A stretch of DNA of 39,402 bases, from the IMG/VR virus record IMGVR_UViG_3300030098_004972, positions 1-39,402 of that record; one strand, 5' to 3'. The stretch is from a virus. The notes beneath the pieces were generated by a model that made no database searches, was not told where the DNA came from, and saw only the letters and a program-made list of their open reading frames with translations. The position numbers and the translations under genes are program-made. Of this stretch, positions 1-8,683 are shown one piece after another (position 1 is the first letter of the stretch; each line of letters begins with the position of its first letter).

Positions 1-1
1 A

Positions 2-1021
2 GAGTTAACAGATTACAGTAGCTTAGTAACTTTTGTAAAAGAATTTAATAAAAAAATTGGTGGTCAAACTAACTTCCCTAGACTAAGAGACATATTCTTT
101 GGTTTAGGTGCCTTTGGTGCTGGTATTGACCCTGTTAGTGCAGCAGGTGTAGGAGCCCTAACTTCTGCTTTTGCAAGGTCTGACTTAAAAAATAAACTCA
201 TGGTCTTAACTGATATTGAAAGAAGTAATATCAAAGTAGGACAAAAAATTAGTAGTTCTATAAACAAGTTTTTTAAAGGTAGAAAGTTTGACAAACTACC
301 TGCTCTATCAGCTACCCTTTTGACTGGTAATCCACTAGCTAGAAAAACAGACGGTGATTTAGTTGTTGGTAGACCAAAAAATGAAAGAGAAGCCATAAAA
401 AACATGGCAGACAATATGGATAGAATAAAAGACAATCCACTTCTTATGAATAAATTATTAATGGATGCTAATTTACAGTCTAGTGCTCCTCAAACATATC
501 AACAACTTAGACAGGTTGCTGGGAGAGCTTTTTTATTTTTAGACTCTAAACTTCCTAGAAAAACACAAATGGTTAATCCTTTTATTAAAAAATCATACCC
601 TACGTCTGATCAAGAGATTTATAAGTTTAAAAAATACGTACAAGCTGTACAAAACCCGATGTCTGTTTTAAAGGACTTAAATGGTGGAGTTTTAAGTAGA
701 GAGGGTATTGAAGCTGTAAGGTATGTTTACCCAACCTTATATTCTGAAATGCAGTCTAAAGTCTATGAAGGTCTAGAAAAGGCTGGAGGTCAGACTACTT
801 ATAAACAAAGACTACAATTAGGCATACTTATGGATCTACCAACAGACTTATCATTAGAGCCACAGTCTATAGCAGGGCTACAATCATTCTATAGAGAGGC
901 TCAAGTATCTCAAGGCGGAGGCACTATAACTGCTGCCGCAGCGAAGCAAATGGACCTAGCAGAATCCCAAGCTACTGAACTAGAAAAAGTGAGTAATCGT
1001 AAAGATTTAGGTAGATCATAA
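2..1021 (+). CDS. C-terminal part of a large virion protein (probable internal/ejection protein), 5' end outside window
   Basis: The frame is open from base 2 to a TAA at 1019-1021, with no start needed at the Met at 200, so this is the last 339 residues of a longer protein. Near its start is a Gly/Ala-rich stretch (about residues 28-60, IFFGLGAFGAG followed by VSAAGVGALTSAFA) that could insert in or lie against a membrane. The rest is helical and rich in Lys, Gln and Leu. Family recognition is not possible from this part. Its place just before fibre and decoration genes, and the fact that tail-machine genes leave the window at the other end, suggest an internal or ejected virion protein such as the large podovirus core proteins. 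That is inference from position and composition only. Confidence 0.5.
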   Translation, partial: ELTDYSSLVTFVKEFNKKIGGQTNFPRLRDIFFGLGAFGAGIDPVSAAGVGALTSAFARSDLKNKLMVLTDIERSNIKVGQKISSSINKFFKGRKFDKLPALSATLLTGNPLARKTDGDLVVGRPKNEREAIKNMADNMDRIKDNPLLMNKLLMDANLQSSAPQTYQQLRQVAGRAFLFLDSKLPRKTQMVNPFIKKSYPTSDQEIYKFKKYVQAVQNPMSVLKDLNGGVLSREGIEAVRYVYPTLYSEMQSKVYEGLEKAGGQTTYKQRLQLGILMDLPTDLSLEPQSIAGLQSFYREAQVSQGGGTITAAAAKQMDLAESQATELEKVSNRKDLGRS

Positions 1022-1083
1022 TATAATATAAATACAAGGGTAGAAACTAGAGACTACAATCTCGTACTCATAAGGAGTTTTAG

Positions 1084-1467
1084 ATGGGAAGAAAAAATCT
1101 TATTTTAACCCATAATATGCTAAATGCTATTGACCTAGACACAAGTGCAAATAGTTCAGCTACATTTACAACTACAATAGATCAATTATCAATAAACATT
1201 GTTTGGTCAGGTTCTACAGGAACTAACACAGGTGCCATAGTGGTACAAGGTACCAATAAAGATCCAGAAGCTGCGGATTTTGTAGCAGCAGATTACTTTG
1301 ATTTAGAACTTTCAGGTGGGGCTATAAATCTTACAGGAGCCTCAGGTGAACATATAGTTATCTTTGATAAGACACCATTTAGAGCCATAAGGCTTGTTTA
1401 TACTAACTCTACACATGCAGCAGGTACGGTTAGTGCCATAATGTCTGCTAAGACCCTAGGAGCCTAA
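1084..1467 (+). CDS. Small beta-sandwich-like virion protein (hypothetical)
   Basis: A 127-residue protein with no signal peptide and alternating Thr/Ser/Gly-rich beta-type sequence. A good ribosome site (AAGGAG) lies 7-8 bases before the ATG. It ends 1 base before the next gene, so the two are probably co-translated. The pattern 'GAIVVQGTNKD ... FRAIRLVYTNST' (about residues 48-58 and 99-110) resembles that in the 136-residue protein at 7369-7779 ('MIVQVSNDEGA ... YRWVRIFWDS'), so the two look like distant paralogues. Such proteins usually decorate the head or tail. No specific function is recognised. Confidence 0.6.
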   Translation: MGRKNLILTHNMLNAIDLDTSANSSATFTTTIDQLSINIVWSGSTGTNTGAIVVQGTNKDPEAADFVAADYFDLELSGGAINLTGASGEHIVIFDKTPFRAIRLVYTNSTHAAGTVSAIMSAKTLGA

Positions 1468-1468
1468 G

Positions 1469-2731
1469 ATGTCACAATTCGTATTTCCTCCTCTTACGGC
1501 TAACCTTAACTCTGAAGCTAGTAATGGTGGTTCTCTACCAAGCTCGGTCTTAGTTGTAGCAGGTTATGATGGTGCTAATGTTAGAGCCATAAAGACAGAT
1601 TCAACAGGTGAAATAGCCGTAGATGTTTCAAGTATTGGTACAGTTACGGTAACTGGTACAGTCGCAGTATCCGCTATAGCAGGAGCACTTCCGGCAGGTA
1701 CCAATAATATTGGTGATGTGGATATAGCATCTGCCCTGCCAGCAGGTACTAATAATATCGGGGATGTAGACATTGCCTCTGCCCTTCCTGCTGGTACAAA
1801 TTCAATTGGTACAGTTATACTAGGAGCTGGTACAGCTGCAATAGGTAAATTAGTAGCAAATGATGGCGTTGACATTGGAGACGTTGATGTAACTAGTATT
1901 GTTCCTGGTACAGGAGCTACCAACCTAGGTAAAGCCATCCAAAGTGCTCAAGGAACTACAGATACAGGTGTTCCTGCTCTTGTAGTTAGAAATGATACCT
2001 TAGCAGACTTATCTGGAGCCGATGGAGATTATGCTCCACTACAGGTAAATGCTTCAGGTGCTCTTTATACTGAAGTAAAAACTTCTGCTCTACCTTCAGG
2101 TGCAGCTACGGAAGCTAAACAAGATGTTATAGAAACTACTCTTAACTCAATAGAAGGGGATACAAGTTCACTAGCTGGAGCCGTAAGTGGTACAGAAGTA
2201 CAAGTAGATGTTGTAGCTTCATTACCAGCAGGTACAAATAACATAGGTGATGTTGATATTGCTTCTGCACTTCCAGCAGGTACGAACTCTATTGGTACAG
2301 TCATACTTGGAGCAGGAACAGCCGCAATTGGTAAACTAAGTGCAAACTCTGGAGTTGATATTGGTGATGTAGATGTTACGTCCCTACCAGCGTTACCAGC
2401 AGGTTCAAACACGATTGGTAAAGTAGATGTAAACGCCATAGCTCCTGTAGACTTTTTAGACTCAGGACTAGTAGATACAAGTACAGCTAACATTGCATCA
2501 ACTGGAACTACAGTGGTTTCAAGTCTTGCAGCAGCTTGTACAGAAATAGAAATACAAGAAGACATAGGTGAGTTTATGTCTCTTAGAGTTGGTGGAACTG
2601 TCAAAGCCTTTTTACCCCTAGGTGGTGGTAGAGTTAAGGTCAGTTTAGCAGCTACAGACGCAGTACAATTATTTAGCGAAACTGGAACGGCAATATCAAG
2701 TGGTAAGATTGCCATAAATTTTCTAGGTTAA
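1469..2731 (+). CDS. Repeat-containing fibre or appendage protein
   Basis: A 420-residue, Gly/Ala/Thr/Val-rich protein. Its core is built from 16-residue repeats of the form LPAGTNNIGDVDIASA (first block about residues 73-150, second about 250-320), with a longer variant containing SIGTVILGAGTAAIGKL in both blocks. Short repeats of this kind occur in phage head-fibre and tail-fibre shafts, where they form beta-helical or trimeric rods. The last 95 residues differ and look like a compact beta domain. The gene follows 1084-1467 after one base and sits in a row of virion genes. The assignment to fibre or neck appendage is inferred from repeats and position. Confidence 0.65.
   Translation: MSQFVFPPLTANLNSEASNGGSLPSSVLVVAGYDGANVRAIKTDSTGEIAVDVSSIGTVTVTGTVAVSAIAGALPAGTNNIGDVDIASALPAGTNNIGDVDIASALPAGTNSIGTVILGAGTAAIGKLVANDGVDIGDVDVTSIVPGTGATNLGKAIQSAQGTTDTGVPALVVRNDTLADLSGADGDYAPLQVNASGALYTEVKTSALPSGAATEAKQDVIETTLNSIEGDTSSLAGAVSGTEVQVDVVASLPAGTNNIGDVDIASALPAGTNSIGTVILGAGTAAIGKLSANSGVDIGDVDVTSLPALPAGSNTIGKVDVNAIAPVDFLDSGLVDTSTANIASTGTTVVSSLAAACTEIEIQEDIGEFMSLRVGGTVKAFLPLGGGRVKVSLAATDAVQLFSETGTAISSGKIAINFLG
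1685..2430 (+). repeat. Internal coding repeats (48-bp units, two blocks)
   Basis: Two blocks of degenerate 48-bp units code for the LPAGTNNIGDVDIASA repeats. The first block has units at 1685-1732, 1733-1780 and from 1781. The second starts near 2221 and repeats the same order of unit types, so the whole block seems to have been duplicated. Third-codon positions have diverged while the protein repeat is kept, which indicates selection on the protein. Confidence 0.8.
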
Positions 2732-2755
2732 TAACCTACTAGTCAGGAGACTACG

Positions 2756-3112
2756 ATGCCAGCAGCGATTTTTAACGGACAATTTGTAAAAGTCCTTAAA
2801 GATGAAATAAAGTCCAAGTCAGGTGGGCTTTTTGATAAAGTTTTTACAAGTGCTAAATCTACAGACTTTACAGCAGAAGTAGGATTTACATACTTAATTA
2901 ATACTGGAACAGCCGTAACTGTTACTTTACCTGCTGCCTCTGCTAACGCAGCTATAGTATTTAAAGACTCTACAGGTGGGGCAGGTTCAAATACAATAAC
3001 TATAAACAGAGCAGGAACAGCTACAATAGATGGAGCCACAAGTCAGACCATAGTATCTAACTTTGGTTCATTAAAACTAATATGTGATGGAACAAACTGG
3101 TTTATAACATAA
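2756..3112 (+). CDS. Small tail/fibre beta-domain protein
   Basis: A 118-residue protein. Its last 75 residues form a recognisable beta domain: VTVTLPAASANAA, then IVFKDSTGGAGSNTITI, then ATIDGATSQTIVSNFGS and a C-terminal DGTNWFIT. The same order of motifs is found at the C-terminus of the protein at 37018-37722 (RLPAASTAP, VIKDIGG, NNITVQVSG, TIDGAS, ASNFGS). The domain is common at the ends of phage fibre and tail-tip proteins. The ribosome site is CAGGAG about 7 bases before the ATG. A structural role is likely; its exact place in the virion is unknown. Confidence 0.6.
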   Translation: MPAAIFNGQFVKVLKDEIKSKSGGLFDKVFTSAKSTDFTAEVGFTYLINTGTAVTVTLPAASANAAIVFKDSTGGAGSNTITINRAGTATIDGATSQTIVSNFGSLKLICDGTNWFIT

Positions 3113-3180
3113 TTACAATAATATAACCCCTACTTTATTAGCTCCGGCTTTTAAACTTTATTTAGGGAGTGGAGAACAAA

Positions 3181-5982
3181 ATGTCTTACATAGGAAAAAA
3201 CCCAGAGGTTGATAGCGTCAAACTCAAAGGCTCTGCTACTCAAGCCTCTGGCACGGAAGAAGGTCAGCTTTATTATAACACTGGTACAGGCTCTATATCA
3301 AAAGGGTTGAAAGTTTTTAAAAACTCTCAATTTGTTGCTATTGATAAGCAGTTAGGTGATGCAGATACTTTTCACTTACTAAAAGCTGCTGATATTTCAA
3401 CTGCTGAGTGGGATGCTGCTAGAAACTCTACCAGTACAAGTTTTCTAAATCAAAACGCTGTACCTTTTGAAACTACTACAGCCTCAGGAGTAGCAGGTAC
3501 TTTTAGTAACTCCAGTACAGGTGATGCCCTTCTGACAGACGAAAGTGCTGACCTTGTATTTGCTTACAAAAGTTCAGGTACAAGTGATGATGCTCAAGAA
3601 TATTTTGGTATTCCACTTACAGTTCCAAAAGCCTTCAGAGGTGGAAACGTAGTTTTAACTTTTGAATATAGAACAGGGTTTGGAACTGGAACAACTGCTA
3701 CAGTAAATGGAGACTTTGAAGTAGCTGTTCTGGATAAGTCTAGTGGAAATGGTGGTCAAACAACTTCTACTAACAGTACAACAGACATAACAGCAGGTTC
3801 AGCTATAACGGTAGCATCTAAAACAGGTCTAGCTGTAGGACAACGAATAAGACTAGAAGCTGGTAGTCAATCATCAATTGGACATCCCGATGCTACAGTA
3901 GTAGAAGCTTTTATTACTTCTGTGTCAAGTACAGCTAATGAAATTACAATATCCGAAGACTGGGACACTCCTCATGCCTCAGGAGCAGTAGTTGTTTCCG
4001 GTTGGTTAACCGACATAGTCCCAGGACAACTAAAGGCAGCTGATAGTCAGACTAATAAACAAGGTAAGAAATTTAGTATTCAGTTTAAAACAGAAGACGA
4101 TACTTCTGATATAGTTTTATTCTTTCAAAATAAAAACACTTCTAGTACAATCAGTAGACATTTATTTGTAGATAACATATTACTTTCTGCGAATAAATTT
4201 TTACAAGCTAGTAGTAGGACTAAAAGTGCAGACTACAACGTAGCACAGATAACAAGTGCTATGAGTGACATTCAAGGAGGAGTAGCTTTTAACCTTAGTA
4301 CAGCTAGTATCTCAGAAGGTAGTGGTTTTAGTGACATTATTCAAGTTTCAACTGGGGGAACTGGTACAGGTATTTATACAAAATTTGAAGCTTTGGTAGA
4401 CTGTGTTGTAAATGCGTCTTGTACTTTAGTAGATAATGCTTCAAGTTCAGCAGCAGCCATAGTTAAAGGTGCTGTAGGAAATCAACCTTTAGTAATGGGG
4501 TCTGGACCTGTAGATAACTCACATAAACTAGGAGCATCGTGTGGTATTGTTTTAAAAAAGGGTGAAGAGTTTCACTTTGAAATGAGAACCTCTAATGAAG
4601 GATTAGACCCTGGAGACCCTGGGGCAATGTTTAGTGGAACCACTGCTTGTTATGCTCAAATTGTTGCAACTCCAGAAGTTGCAGACACAATAATTTTGGA
4701 AAGTCAGGAAGAGATTTTTACCGATTATGTGGACTATACTCCAACTATCACAGGACATGGAACAGTAACGAACCTCACTGCTCAATATAGAAGAGTTGGG
4801 ACAAACATAGAATTTTTTGGTTCTTATACTACAGGAACAGTCAGTACCGACCTTGTCTCAATAACCTTACCGCCTGGGCTTAATATTTCAACAAGTGTAG
4901 CAGCTATTTCGGCTGGTCCACAGCTTGGTCGTTTTACTAGTAACGAAACAATACTTAACTCTAGGTATTTATATTTTCAACCTGGGGAGACAGATAAAGT
5001 TTATATTACTGAACAATCAGCAGCTAGAGCACCCACTACTAGGCTGCAAGGTAGTCAAGCCTCTACTTCTACTACTATATGTGATTTTTGGGGTTCTATA
5101 CCAATTCAAGGATATAACACAAATTTTAATCCATTGTTGTCTATGCCCTTGCAAGATTTTTCTAGTTTAGAAAACACTTTTAGTGCAAGACTTACTAACA
5201 ATGGTTCTACCTCTACCATTACTAGTCAGTCCGGTAATTTTATTGCAAGCGTTTCTAGGACGGGTTCTAATGGTGGAATAAGTGTAACATTTACTCCTGG
5301 TTTTTTTAGTGAAATACCTTCAGTTGTAGTTACTTGTGATGGTGCCACTGGAAATAAGTTTGCATCTGTTTCTGCTATTAGTACTTCAGGTTGTACTATA
5401 AATGCCGACGAAGATGGAGGCTCAAACCCTAATCAAAACATGAACCTAACGGTTACACGCCAAGGCGGTGACTTTAGACAAGCTCCTCAAGCTACCGCTG
5501 CGGTTATAAAACCAGCCGTCTGTGAATTTAGTATGCAGCTTTCCTCTAACACCTCTGGAGGAGATTCTACAGCAGGAGCTTGGAATCAATTAAAACCTAA
5601 CACATTTAAGGGAGAGACTTGGTTTGTATCTGGATTTAATGGAACTACAGGAGTAGGTGGAACTAATACGGATTTTGATTTAGACCCTGGAACTTATAGC
5701 CTTGAGTGTACTAGTCAGGCTTATTCGGCTGGAACTGCCATGCTTAAGTTAATTTCTGGAACAACTGTATTTGCCTATGGACAAACTCAGTTTACTAACA
5801 GCACCACAGGTGATGCAGCAAATACAAGTTTATTTACAACTTTTACAATAACGGCAAAGACTACGTTTACTATTAAAATGCACACCTCTGCTTCCCAAGC
5901 TCCTAATGGTCTAGGTCATGCTGCTGGGATATCAGGTGTACCTGAAACATACTTAGCTGGTTTTATTCATAAACTTAAATAG
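3181..5982 (+). CDS. Large tail fibre / receptor-binding-type protein
   Basis: A 933-residue protein, one of the two longest reading frames here. I start it at the ATG at 3181 (MSYIGKNPEVDSVKL), which has GGAG 8 bases upstream, not at an in-frame GTG 12 bases earlier. The N-terminus 'YIGKNP' followed by a motif like GQLYYNTGTG is typical of phage fibre proteins, where it attaches the fibre to the tail. The rest is Ser/Thr/Gly-rich beta sequence with several probable jelly-roll modules, and the C-terminal 150 residues look like a separate carbohydrate-binding-type beta domain. Receptor binding is inferred from size, composition and place. No enzyme motif for polysaccharide cleavage is visible. 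Confidence 0.7.
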   Translation: MSYIGKNPEVDSVKLKGSATQASGTEEGQLYYNTGTGSISKGLKVFKNSQFVAIDKQLGDADTFHLLKAADISTAEWDAARNSTSTSFLNQNAVPFETTTASGVAGTFSNSSTGDALLTDESADLVFAYKSSGTSDDAQEYFGIPLTVPKAFRGGNVVLTFEYRTGFGTGTTATVNGDFEVAVLDKSSGNGGQTTSTNSTTDITAGSAITVASKTGLAVGQRIRLEAGSQSSIGHPDATVVEAFITSVSSTANEITISEDWDTPHASGAVVVSGWLTDIVPGQLKAADSQTNKQGKKFSIQFKTEDDTSDIVLFFQNKNTSSTISRHLFVDNILLSANKFLQASSRTKSADYNVAQITSAMSDIQGGVAFNLSTASISEGSGFSDIIQVSTGGTGTGIYTKFEALVDCVVNASCTLVDNASSSAAAIVKGAVGNQPLVMGSGPVDNSHKLGASCGIVLKKGEEFHFEMRTSNEGLDPGDPGAMFSGTTACYAQIVATPEVADTIILESQEEIFTDYVDYTPTITGHGTVTNLTAQYRRVGTNIEFFGSYTTGTVSTDLVSITLPPGLNISTSVAAISAGPQLGRFTSNETILNSRYLYFQPGETDKVYITEQSAARAPTTRLQGSQASTSTTICDFWGSIPIQGYNTNFNPLLSMPLQDFSSLENTFSARLTNNGSTSTITSQSGNFIASVSRTGSNGGISVTFTPGFFSEIPSVVVTCDGATGNKFASVSAISTSGCTINADEDGGSNPNQNMNLTVTRQGGDFRQAPQATAAVIKPAVCEFSMQLSSNTSGGDSTAGAWNQLKPNTFKGETWFVSGFNGTTGVGGTNTDFDLDPGTYSLECTSQAYSAGTAMLKLISGTTVFAYGQTQFTNSTTGDAANTSLFTTFTITAKTTFTIKMHTSASQAPNGLGHAAGISGVPETYLAGFIHKLK

Positions 5983-5991
5983 GAGATTATA

Positions 5992-6906
5992 ATGAAAGAT
6001 GAAGAATTAAAAGAGTCAAAGTTATTGCTTGAGGTAGAAATTAAAAATCTCCAAAAGTTTGTTGACCCTGCTAAAAAAATTATTGAAGAACTTGAACTCA
6101 AAGAGGAGTTAAGTGAAGAAGAGAAAAAGAAACTAGAGGATTCTAAGTCTGAAGTTCTATTACTTGAAAAAGAGATAAAAGAAAGAGAGGACAAAGTCAA
6201 GGACATAGATAAAGAACTAAAACATAGAGAAGAAATCAGGCTACAAATAGATAATGCTCTAAAAGACTTCGTAATAGATGAGGATGTAAAAGAATCTCAC
6301 ATACTTCATGAGTTAAAGTTTTGTGACCACATTGAAATTAAAGAAGAACTAGTAGTAGATGATGAAGTTCAGCTTGATGAAGAAGGTAAACCCATTGAGG
6401 TAGTAAAAAAAATAAAGCACATACCTTGGGAAAAAGATGCTATTCTTAAAGATTTAAAACTTAAGTTAGACCTTGATAAGGCTAACGATCTAGTTCGTCG
6501 GGTTAAAGATTATAAGCATAATAAAAAGAAGGGTGAGTTAGAGTCAAGATTAAAACCTCTAGTTGAAAATAATGTTTATTTTAATGCAGCGTTTGGTGAA
6601 GAGATTGAGATAATTAATGGAGAAAAACATGTTGTTGGAGAAGTCAGACGTATAGCCAAGTGGGACAAAAATGACCTTATAGACTTTGAAGCCAAAGTAT
6701 TAAAACTTGAAGAGGCTAAGGTCAAGATAGATGAAAAAGAGAAAAAAGAAAAACCCATTAGAGAAAGAAAACTAGAGTATTCAAAAATAGACGGACTATT
6801 ACTAGAAGCTCTAGTTGAAAAACTTGAAGAAGGTAGACCAGAAAAGATGGTCGAGTATTTAAAACTTAGAAAAGAAATAAAAGATAAACACCCATTGGAG
6901 GACTAA
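5992..6906 (+). CDS. Long charged coiled-coil protein, unknown function
   Basis: A 304-residue protein very rich in Lys, Glu, Leu and Ile with heptad-like spacing along most of its length, so largely coiled coil. It has no signal peptide and no membrane segment. The ATG has GGAG 6 bases before it and follows the fibre gene after 9 bases, and the next gene starts 1 base after its stop, so it belongs to the same transcript. It could be a fibre chaperone or a virion rod; nothing in the sequence decides this. Confidence 0.6.
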   Translation: MKDEELKESKLLLEVEIKNLQKFVDPAKKIIEELELKEELSEEEKKKLEDSKSEVLLLEKEIKEREDKVKDIDKELKHREEIRLQIDNALKDFVIDEDVKESHILHELKFCDHIEIKEELVVDDEVQLDEEGKPIEVVKKIKHIPWEKDAILKDLKLKLDLDKANDLVRRVKDYKHNKKKGELESRLKPLVENNVYFNAAFGEEIEIINGEKHVVGEVRRIAKWDKNDLIDFEAKVLKLEEAKVKIDEKEKKEKPIRERKLEYSKIDGLLLEALVEKLEEGRPEKMVEYLKLRKEIKDKHPLED

Positions 6907-6907
6907 A

Positions 6908-7369
6908 ATGCCAGGTTACAAAAAAGACGTTGCTAAAATCATTGTTAAAAAACTTAAAAAAGGTGGAAAAGTTGAACTAACTCCCGATGCCAAAAAGATA
7001 CCTTCAGAGTTAGAGAAAGCTTCTCAAATGCACAAAGGTCAAGCTAAGCGGTTAAGAAAGCTGGGATTTAAGCATGGTGGAGAAATGAAGTATGGTCATG
7101 GTGGAGAAGCTGATAAAAAGAAAATGAGTTATGGTCACGGTGGAGACGTTAAGTATGGTCACGGTGGAGAAGCTGAAAAGAAAAAAATGAAGCATGGCGG
7201 AGAAGCTAAACCTGACTTTCTAGACATAGACAAAGATGGTGACAAAAAAGAATCCATGAAAAAAGCTTCTAAAGACAGAAAGAAAAAGAAAATGAAGCAC
7301 GGTGGAGAAATGAAGTATGGTCATGGAGGCATGGTCAAAAAAATTGTAAAAAAATTAAAGGATAAGTAA
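6908..7369 (+). CDS. HGG-repeat basic protein with a calcium-loop-like motif
   Basis: A 153-residue, Lys-rich protein with seven HGG triplets, mostly as HGGE or HGGD in units such as MKYGHGGEA. Between repeats lies PDFLDIDKDGDKKESMKKA, in which D-I-D-K-D-G-D has the spacing of the metal-binding loop of an EF-hand or dockerin. Proteins with 'HGG' repeats and a 'PDFLDxDxDG' motif are familiar from marine phage genomes but have no assigned job. The stop overlaps the start of the next gene (TAATG). His-rich repeats could bind metal ions; that is inference. Confidence 0.65.
   Translation: MPGYKKDVAKIIVKKLKKGGKVELTPDAKKIPSELEKASQMHKGQAKRLRKLGFKHGGEMKYGHGGEADKKKMSYGHGGDVKYGHGGEAEKKKMKHGGEAKPDFLDIDKDGDKKESMKKASKDRKKKKMKHGGEMKYGHGGMVKKIVKKLKDK
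7070..7330 (+). repeat. HGG-coding short repeats
   Basis: A row of repeated units coding KHGGE or YGHGGE (DNA core ggtcatggtggagaa and close variants), five units at about 7070-7209 and two more at 7291-7330, inside the gene at 6908-7369. The DNA copies are closely alike, so unit number may vary between related phages. Confidence 0.75.
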
Positions 7370-7779
7370 TGAGTGCTATAATTACAAGTTACGATATAGT
7401 AATGAAGGATGGGGCAGACCCTAGCACCTCTACTGCATCAGGAAACCTTAATGGTGATCGGTACAGTGTAATCATGCCAGTAACAAGGGCATTCATGGGT
7501 GAACTTCATCTACACTGGGTAGCAGGTCCAGTAGGAAAAATGATTGTTCAAGTTTCTAATGATGAAGGTGCTCTTGATGATGAGGGCATAAACAGAATAA
7601 ATAGTAACAACATAGTTACAAACTGGATAGAGCAAAATTCTGGTACTATATCCGGTACAGATTCAAGTGTTCGATTTGCTTTATCAGACATAGGTTATAG
7701 ATGGGTTAGAATATTCTGGGACTCAACTTCTGGAACTGGAAACATTTCTAGTTTTAGAGCAAGTTTTAAAGGATATTAA
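7369..7779 (+). CDS. Small beta-rich virion protein, paralogue of 1084-1467
   Basis: A 136-residue protein starting in the stop of the gene before it (TAATG). It has alternating beta-type sequence with GKMIVQVSNDEGA near residue 60 and YRWVRIFWDSTSGTGNISS near residue 110, the same order of motifs as in the product of 1084-1467. It probably forms a beta-sandwich that decorates the virion. No enzyme motif is seen. Confidence 0.55.
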   Translation: MSAIITSYDIVMKDGADPSTSTASGNLNGDRYSVIMPVTRAFMGELHLHWVAGPVGKMIVQVSNDEGALDDEGINRINSNNIVTNWIEQNSGTISGTDSSVRFALSDIGYRWVRIFWDSTSGTGNISSFRASFKGY

Positions 7780-7780
7780 A

Positions 7781-7972
7781 ATGGCAGCTCCTTTTGCAGC
7801 TATACTTAAAATGATAGCAGGAGCAGGACTAGCCTCTGCCTATAAGAAGTATGGTAAAAAAATAGGCAAAGAAGCAGACAAGATAAAGAAAGAAAAAGAG
7901 GATAAAGAGTTTTATACAAAAGACTTTTTAGAAATGTTGGAGAAGCGAAAACGTGAGAAAAAGAAAAAGTAA
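7781..7972 (+). CDS. Small protein with hydrophobic N-terminus and charged tail
   Basis: A 63-residue protein. Residues 1-20 (AAPFAAILKMIAGAGLASA) are hydrophobic and Gly/Ala-rich, like a short membrane or amphipathic helix; the rest is a Lys/Glu-rich helix. It starts 1 base after the previous stop. It could be a small lysis or virion protein; family not recognised. Confidence 0.5.
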   Translation: MAAPFAAILKMIAGAGLASAYKKYGKKIGKEADKIKKEKEDKEFYTKDFLEMLEKRKREKKKK

Positions 7973-8054
7973 ATGCCCTTTTTGTCAACAACCTTGTAAC
8001 AATGAATGGTGCTCATATGGACAGGATAGAAGAAAAACTAGACAGGATAGATGA
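7953..8054 (+). CDS. Candidate Cys-rich microprotein overlapping two genes
   Basis: In the +1 frame relative to 7781-7972, a GTG at 7953 opens 33 codons ending in TGA at 8052-8054. The product contains CPFCQQPCNNEWC, four cysteines in 13 residues plus a basic tail, as in a small zinc knuckle. It fills the gap between the stop at 7972 and the next gene, whose start it overlaps. A possible ribosome site (GGAG) lies 11 bases before the GTG, which is rather far. The cysteine pattern speaks for it; the weak start speaks against it. Confidence 0.4.
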   Translation: MRKRKSKCPFCQQPCNNEWCSYGQDRRKTRQDR

Positions 8055-8259
8055 AAGATTAGACAGCTTAGACAAGAATATGGCTGTAAATAATACTTTG
8101 TTAGAGTATCATATAAAAAGAACGGACATGTTAGAAGAAGAAGTTAAACCACTGAAAGGACATGTTCTTAAGGCGCAGGGTGTCTTAGTATTCATTGGAG
8201 TCCTGTCAACTCTAGTCGCAGTAGCGGTCTCAGTCCTTAATATAATAAAAACACAATAG
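8002..8259 (+). CDS. Coiled-coil protein with C-terminal membrane helix (holin/XhlA-like)
   Basis: An 85-residue protein. Residues 6-55 form a coiled coil (RIEEKLDRIDERLDSLDKN and on), and residues about 61-80 (VLVFIGVLSTLVAVAVSVL) form one membrane helix. This layout matches small tail-anchored phage proteins of the haemolysin XhlA type, thought to help lysis. The start could be the ATG at 8002 or the one at 8017; neither has a clear ribosome site, so translation may depend on the overlapping Cys-rich frame at 7953-8054. The link to lysis is inferred from topology only. Confidence 0.6.
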   Translation: MNGAHMDRIEEKLDRIDERLDSLDKNMAVNNTLLEYHIKRTDMLEEEVKPLKGHVLKAQGVLVFIGVLSTLVAVAVSVLNIIKTQ

Positions 8260-8273
8260 TAAAGGATAAAAAA

Positions 8274-8423
8274 ATGGCTAAGAAGAAACCAGTACCAACC
8301 AACCCTAAATTATATGCTACAGTTAAAGCCATGGCAAAAAGAAAGTTTAAGGTCTATCCTAGTGCCTATGCCAATGCTTGGTTAGTTAGAACCTACAAGA
8401 AGAAAGGTGGTGGCTACAGATGA
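8274..8423 (+). CDS. Small basic protein of the DUF5872 type
   Basis: A 49-residue protein too short for usual cut-offs: MAKKKPVPTNPKLYATVKAM, then KRKFKVYPSAYANAWLVR and a KKGGGYR end. I recognise this 'PSAYANAWLV' pattern as a widespread marine-phage and bacterial domain of unknown function (DUF5872-like). AAAGGA lies about 8 bases before the ATG. Its TGA overlaps the next ATG (ATGA). Confidence 0.8.
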   Translation: MAKKKPVPTNPKLYATVKAMAKRKFKVYPSAYANAWLVRTYKKKGGGYR

Positions 8424-8683
8424 GCCTTAAAAAATGGTTTGCTGAGAAGTGGGTAGACATTGGGAGCAAACGAAAAGACGGTTCGTTCGCACCTTGTGGG
8501 CGCACCAAACAAAAGAAGGACGCTAAACGGAAGTATCCTAAATGTGTTCCTATGTCAAAGGCTATGAGAATGTCTGCTAAACAGAGACAATCTGCTGTTA
8601 GAAGAAAAAGAATAGCAGAGAAGGTAAGGCAGAGAAAAGGAAAAAGTCCTATAAATGTTAAAACAATTGTGAATAAAAAATGA
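8420..8683 (+). CDS. Small basic protein (marine-phage DUF type) with two cysteines
   Basis: An 87-residue, strongly basic protein beginning MSLKKWFAEKWVDIGSKRKD and carrying FAPCGR and KYPKCVP, followed by RMSAKQRQSAVRRKRI. The 'WVDIGS..KDG.F.PCGR' and 'YPKCVP' motifs are familiar from marine phage genomes beside DUF5872-like genes. It overlaps its neighbours on both sides by ATGA. The charge and two Cys suggest nucleic-acid contact, but function is unknown. Confidence 0.7.
   Translation: MSLKKWFAEKWVDIGSKRKDGSFAPCGRTKQKKDAKRKYPKCVPMSKAMRMSAKQRQSAVRRKRIAEKVRQRKGKSPINVKTIVNKK

Noticed and set aside
64-435. Open frame on the minus strand under the first virion gene
   Set aside because: It is the antisense shadow of a coding frame open from base 2 to 1021 and lacks a ribosome site.
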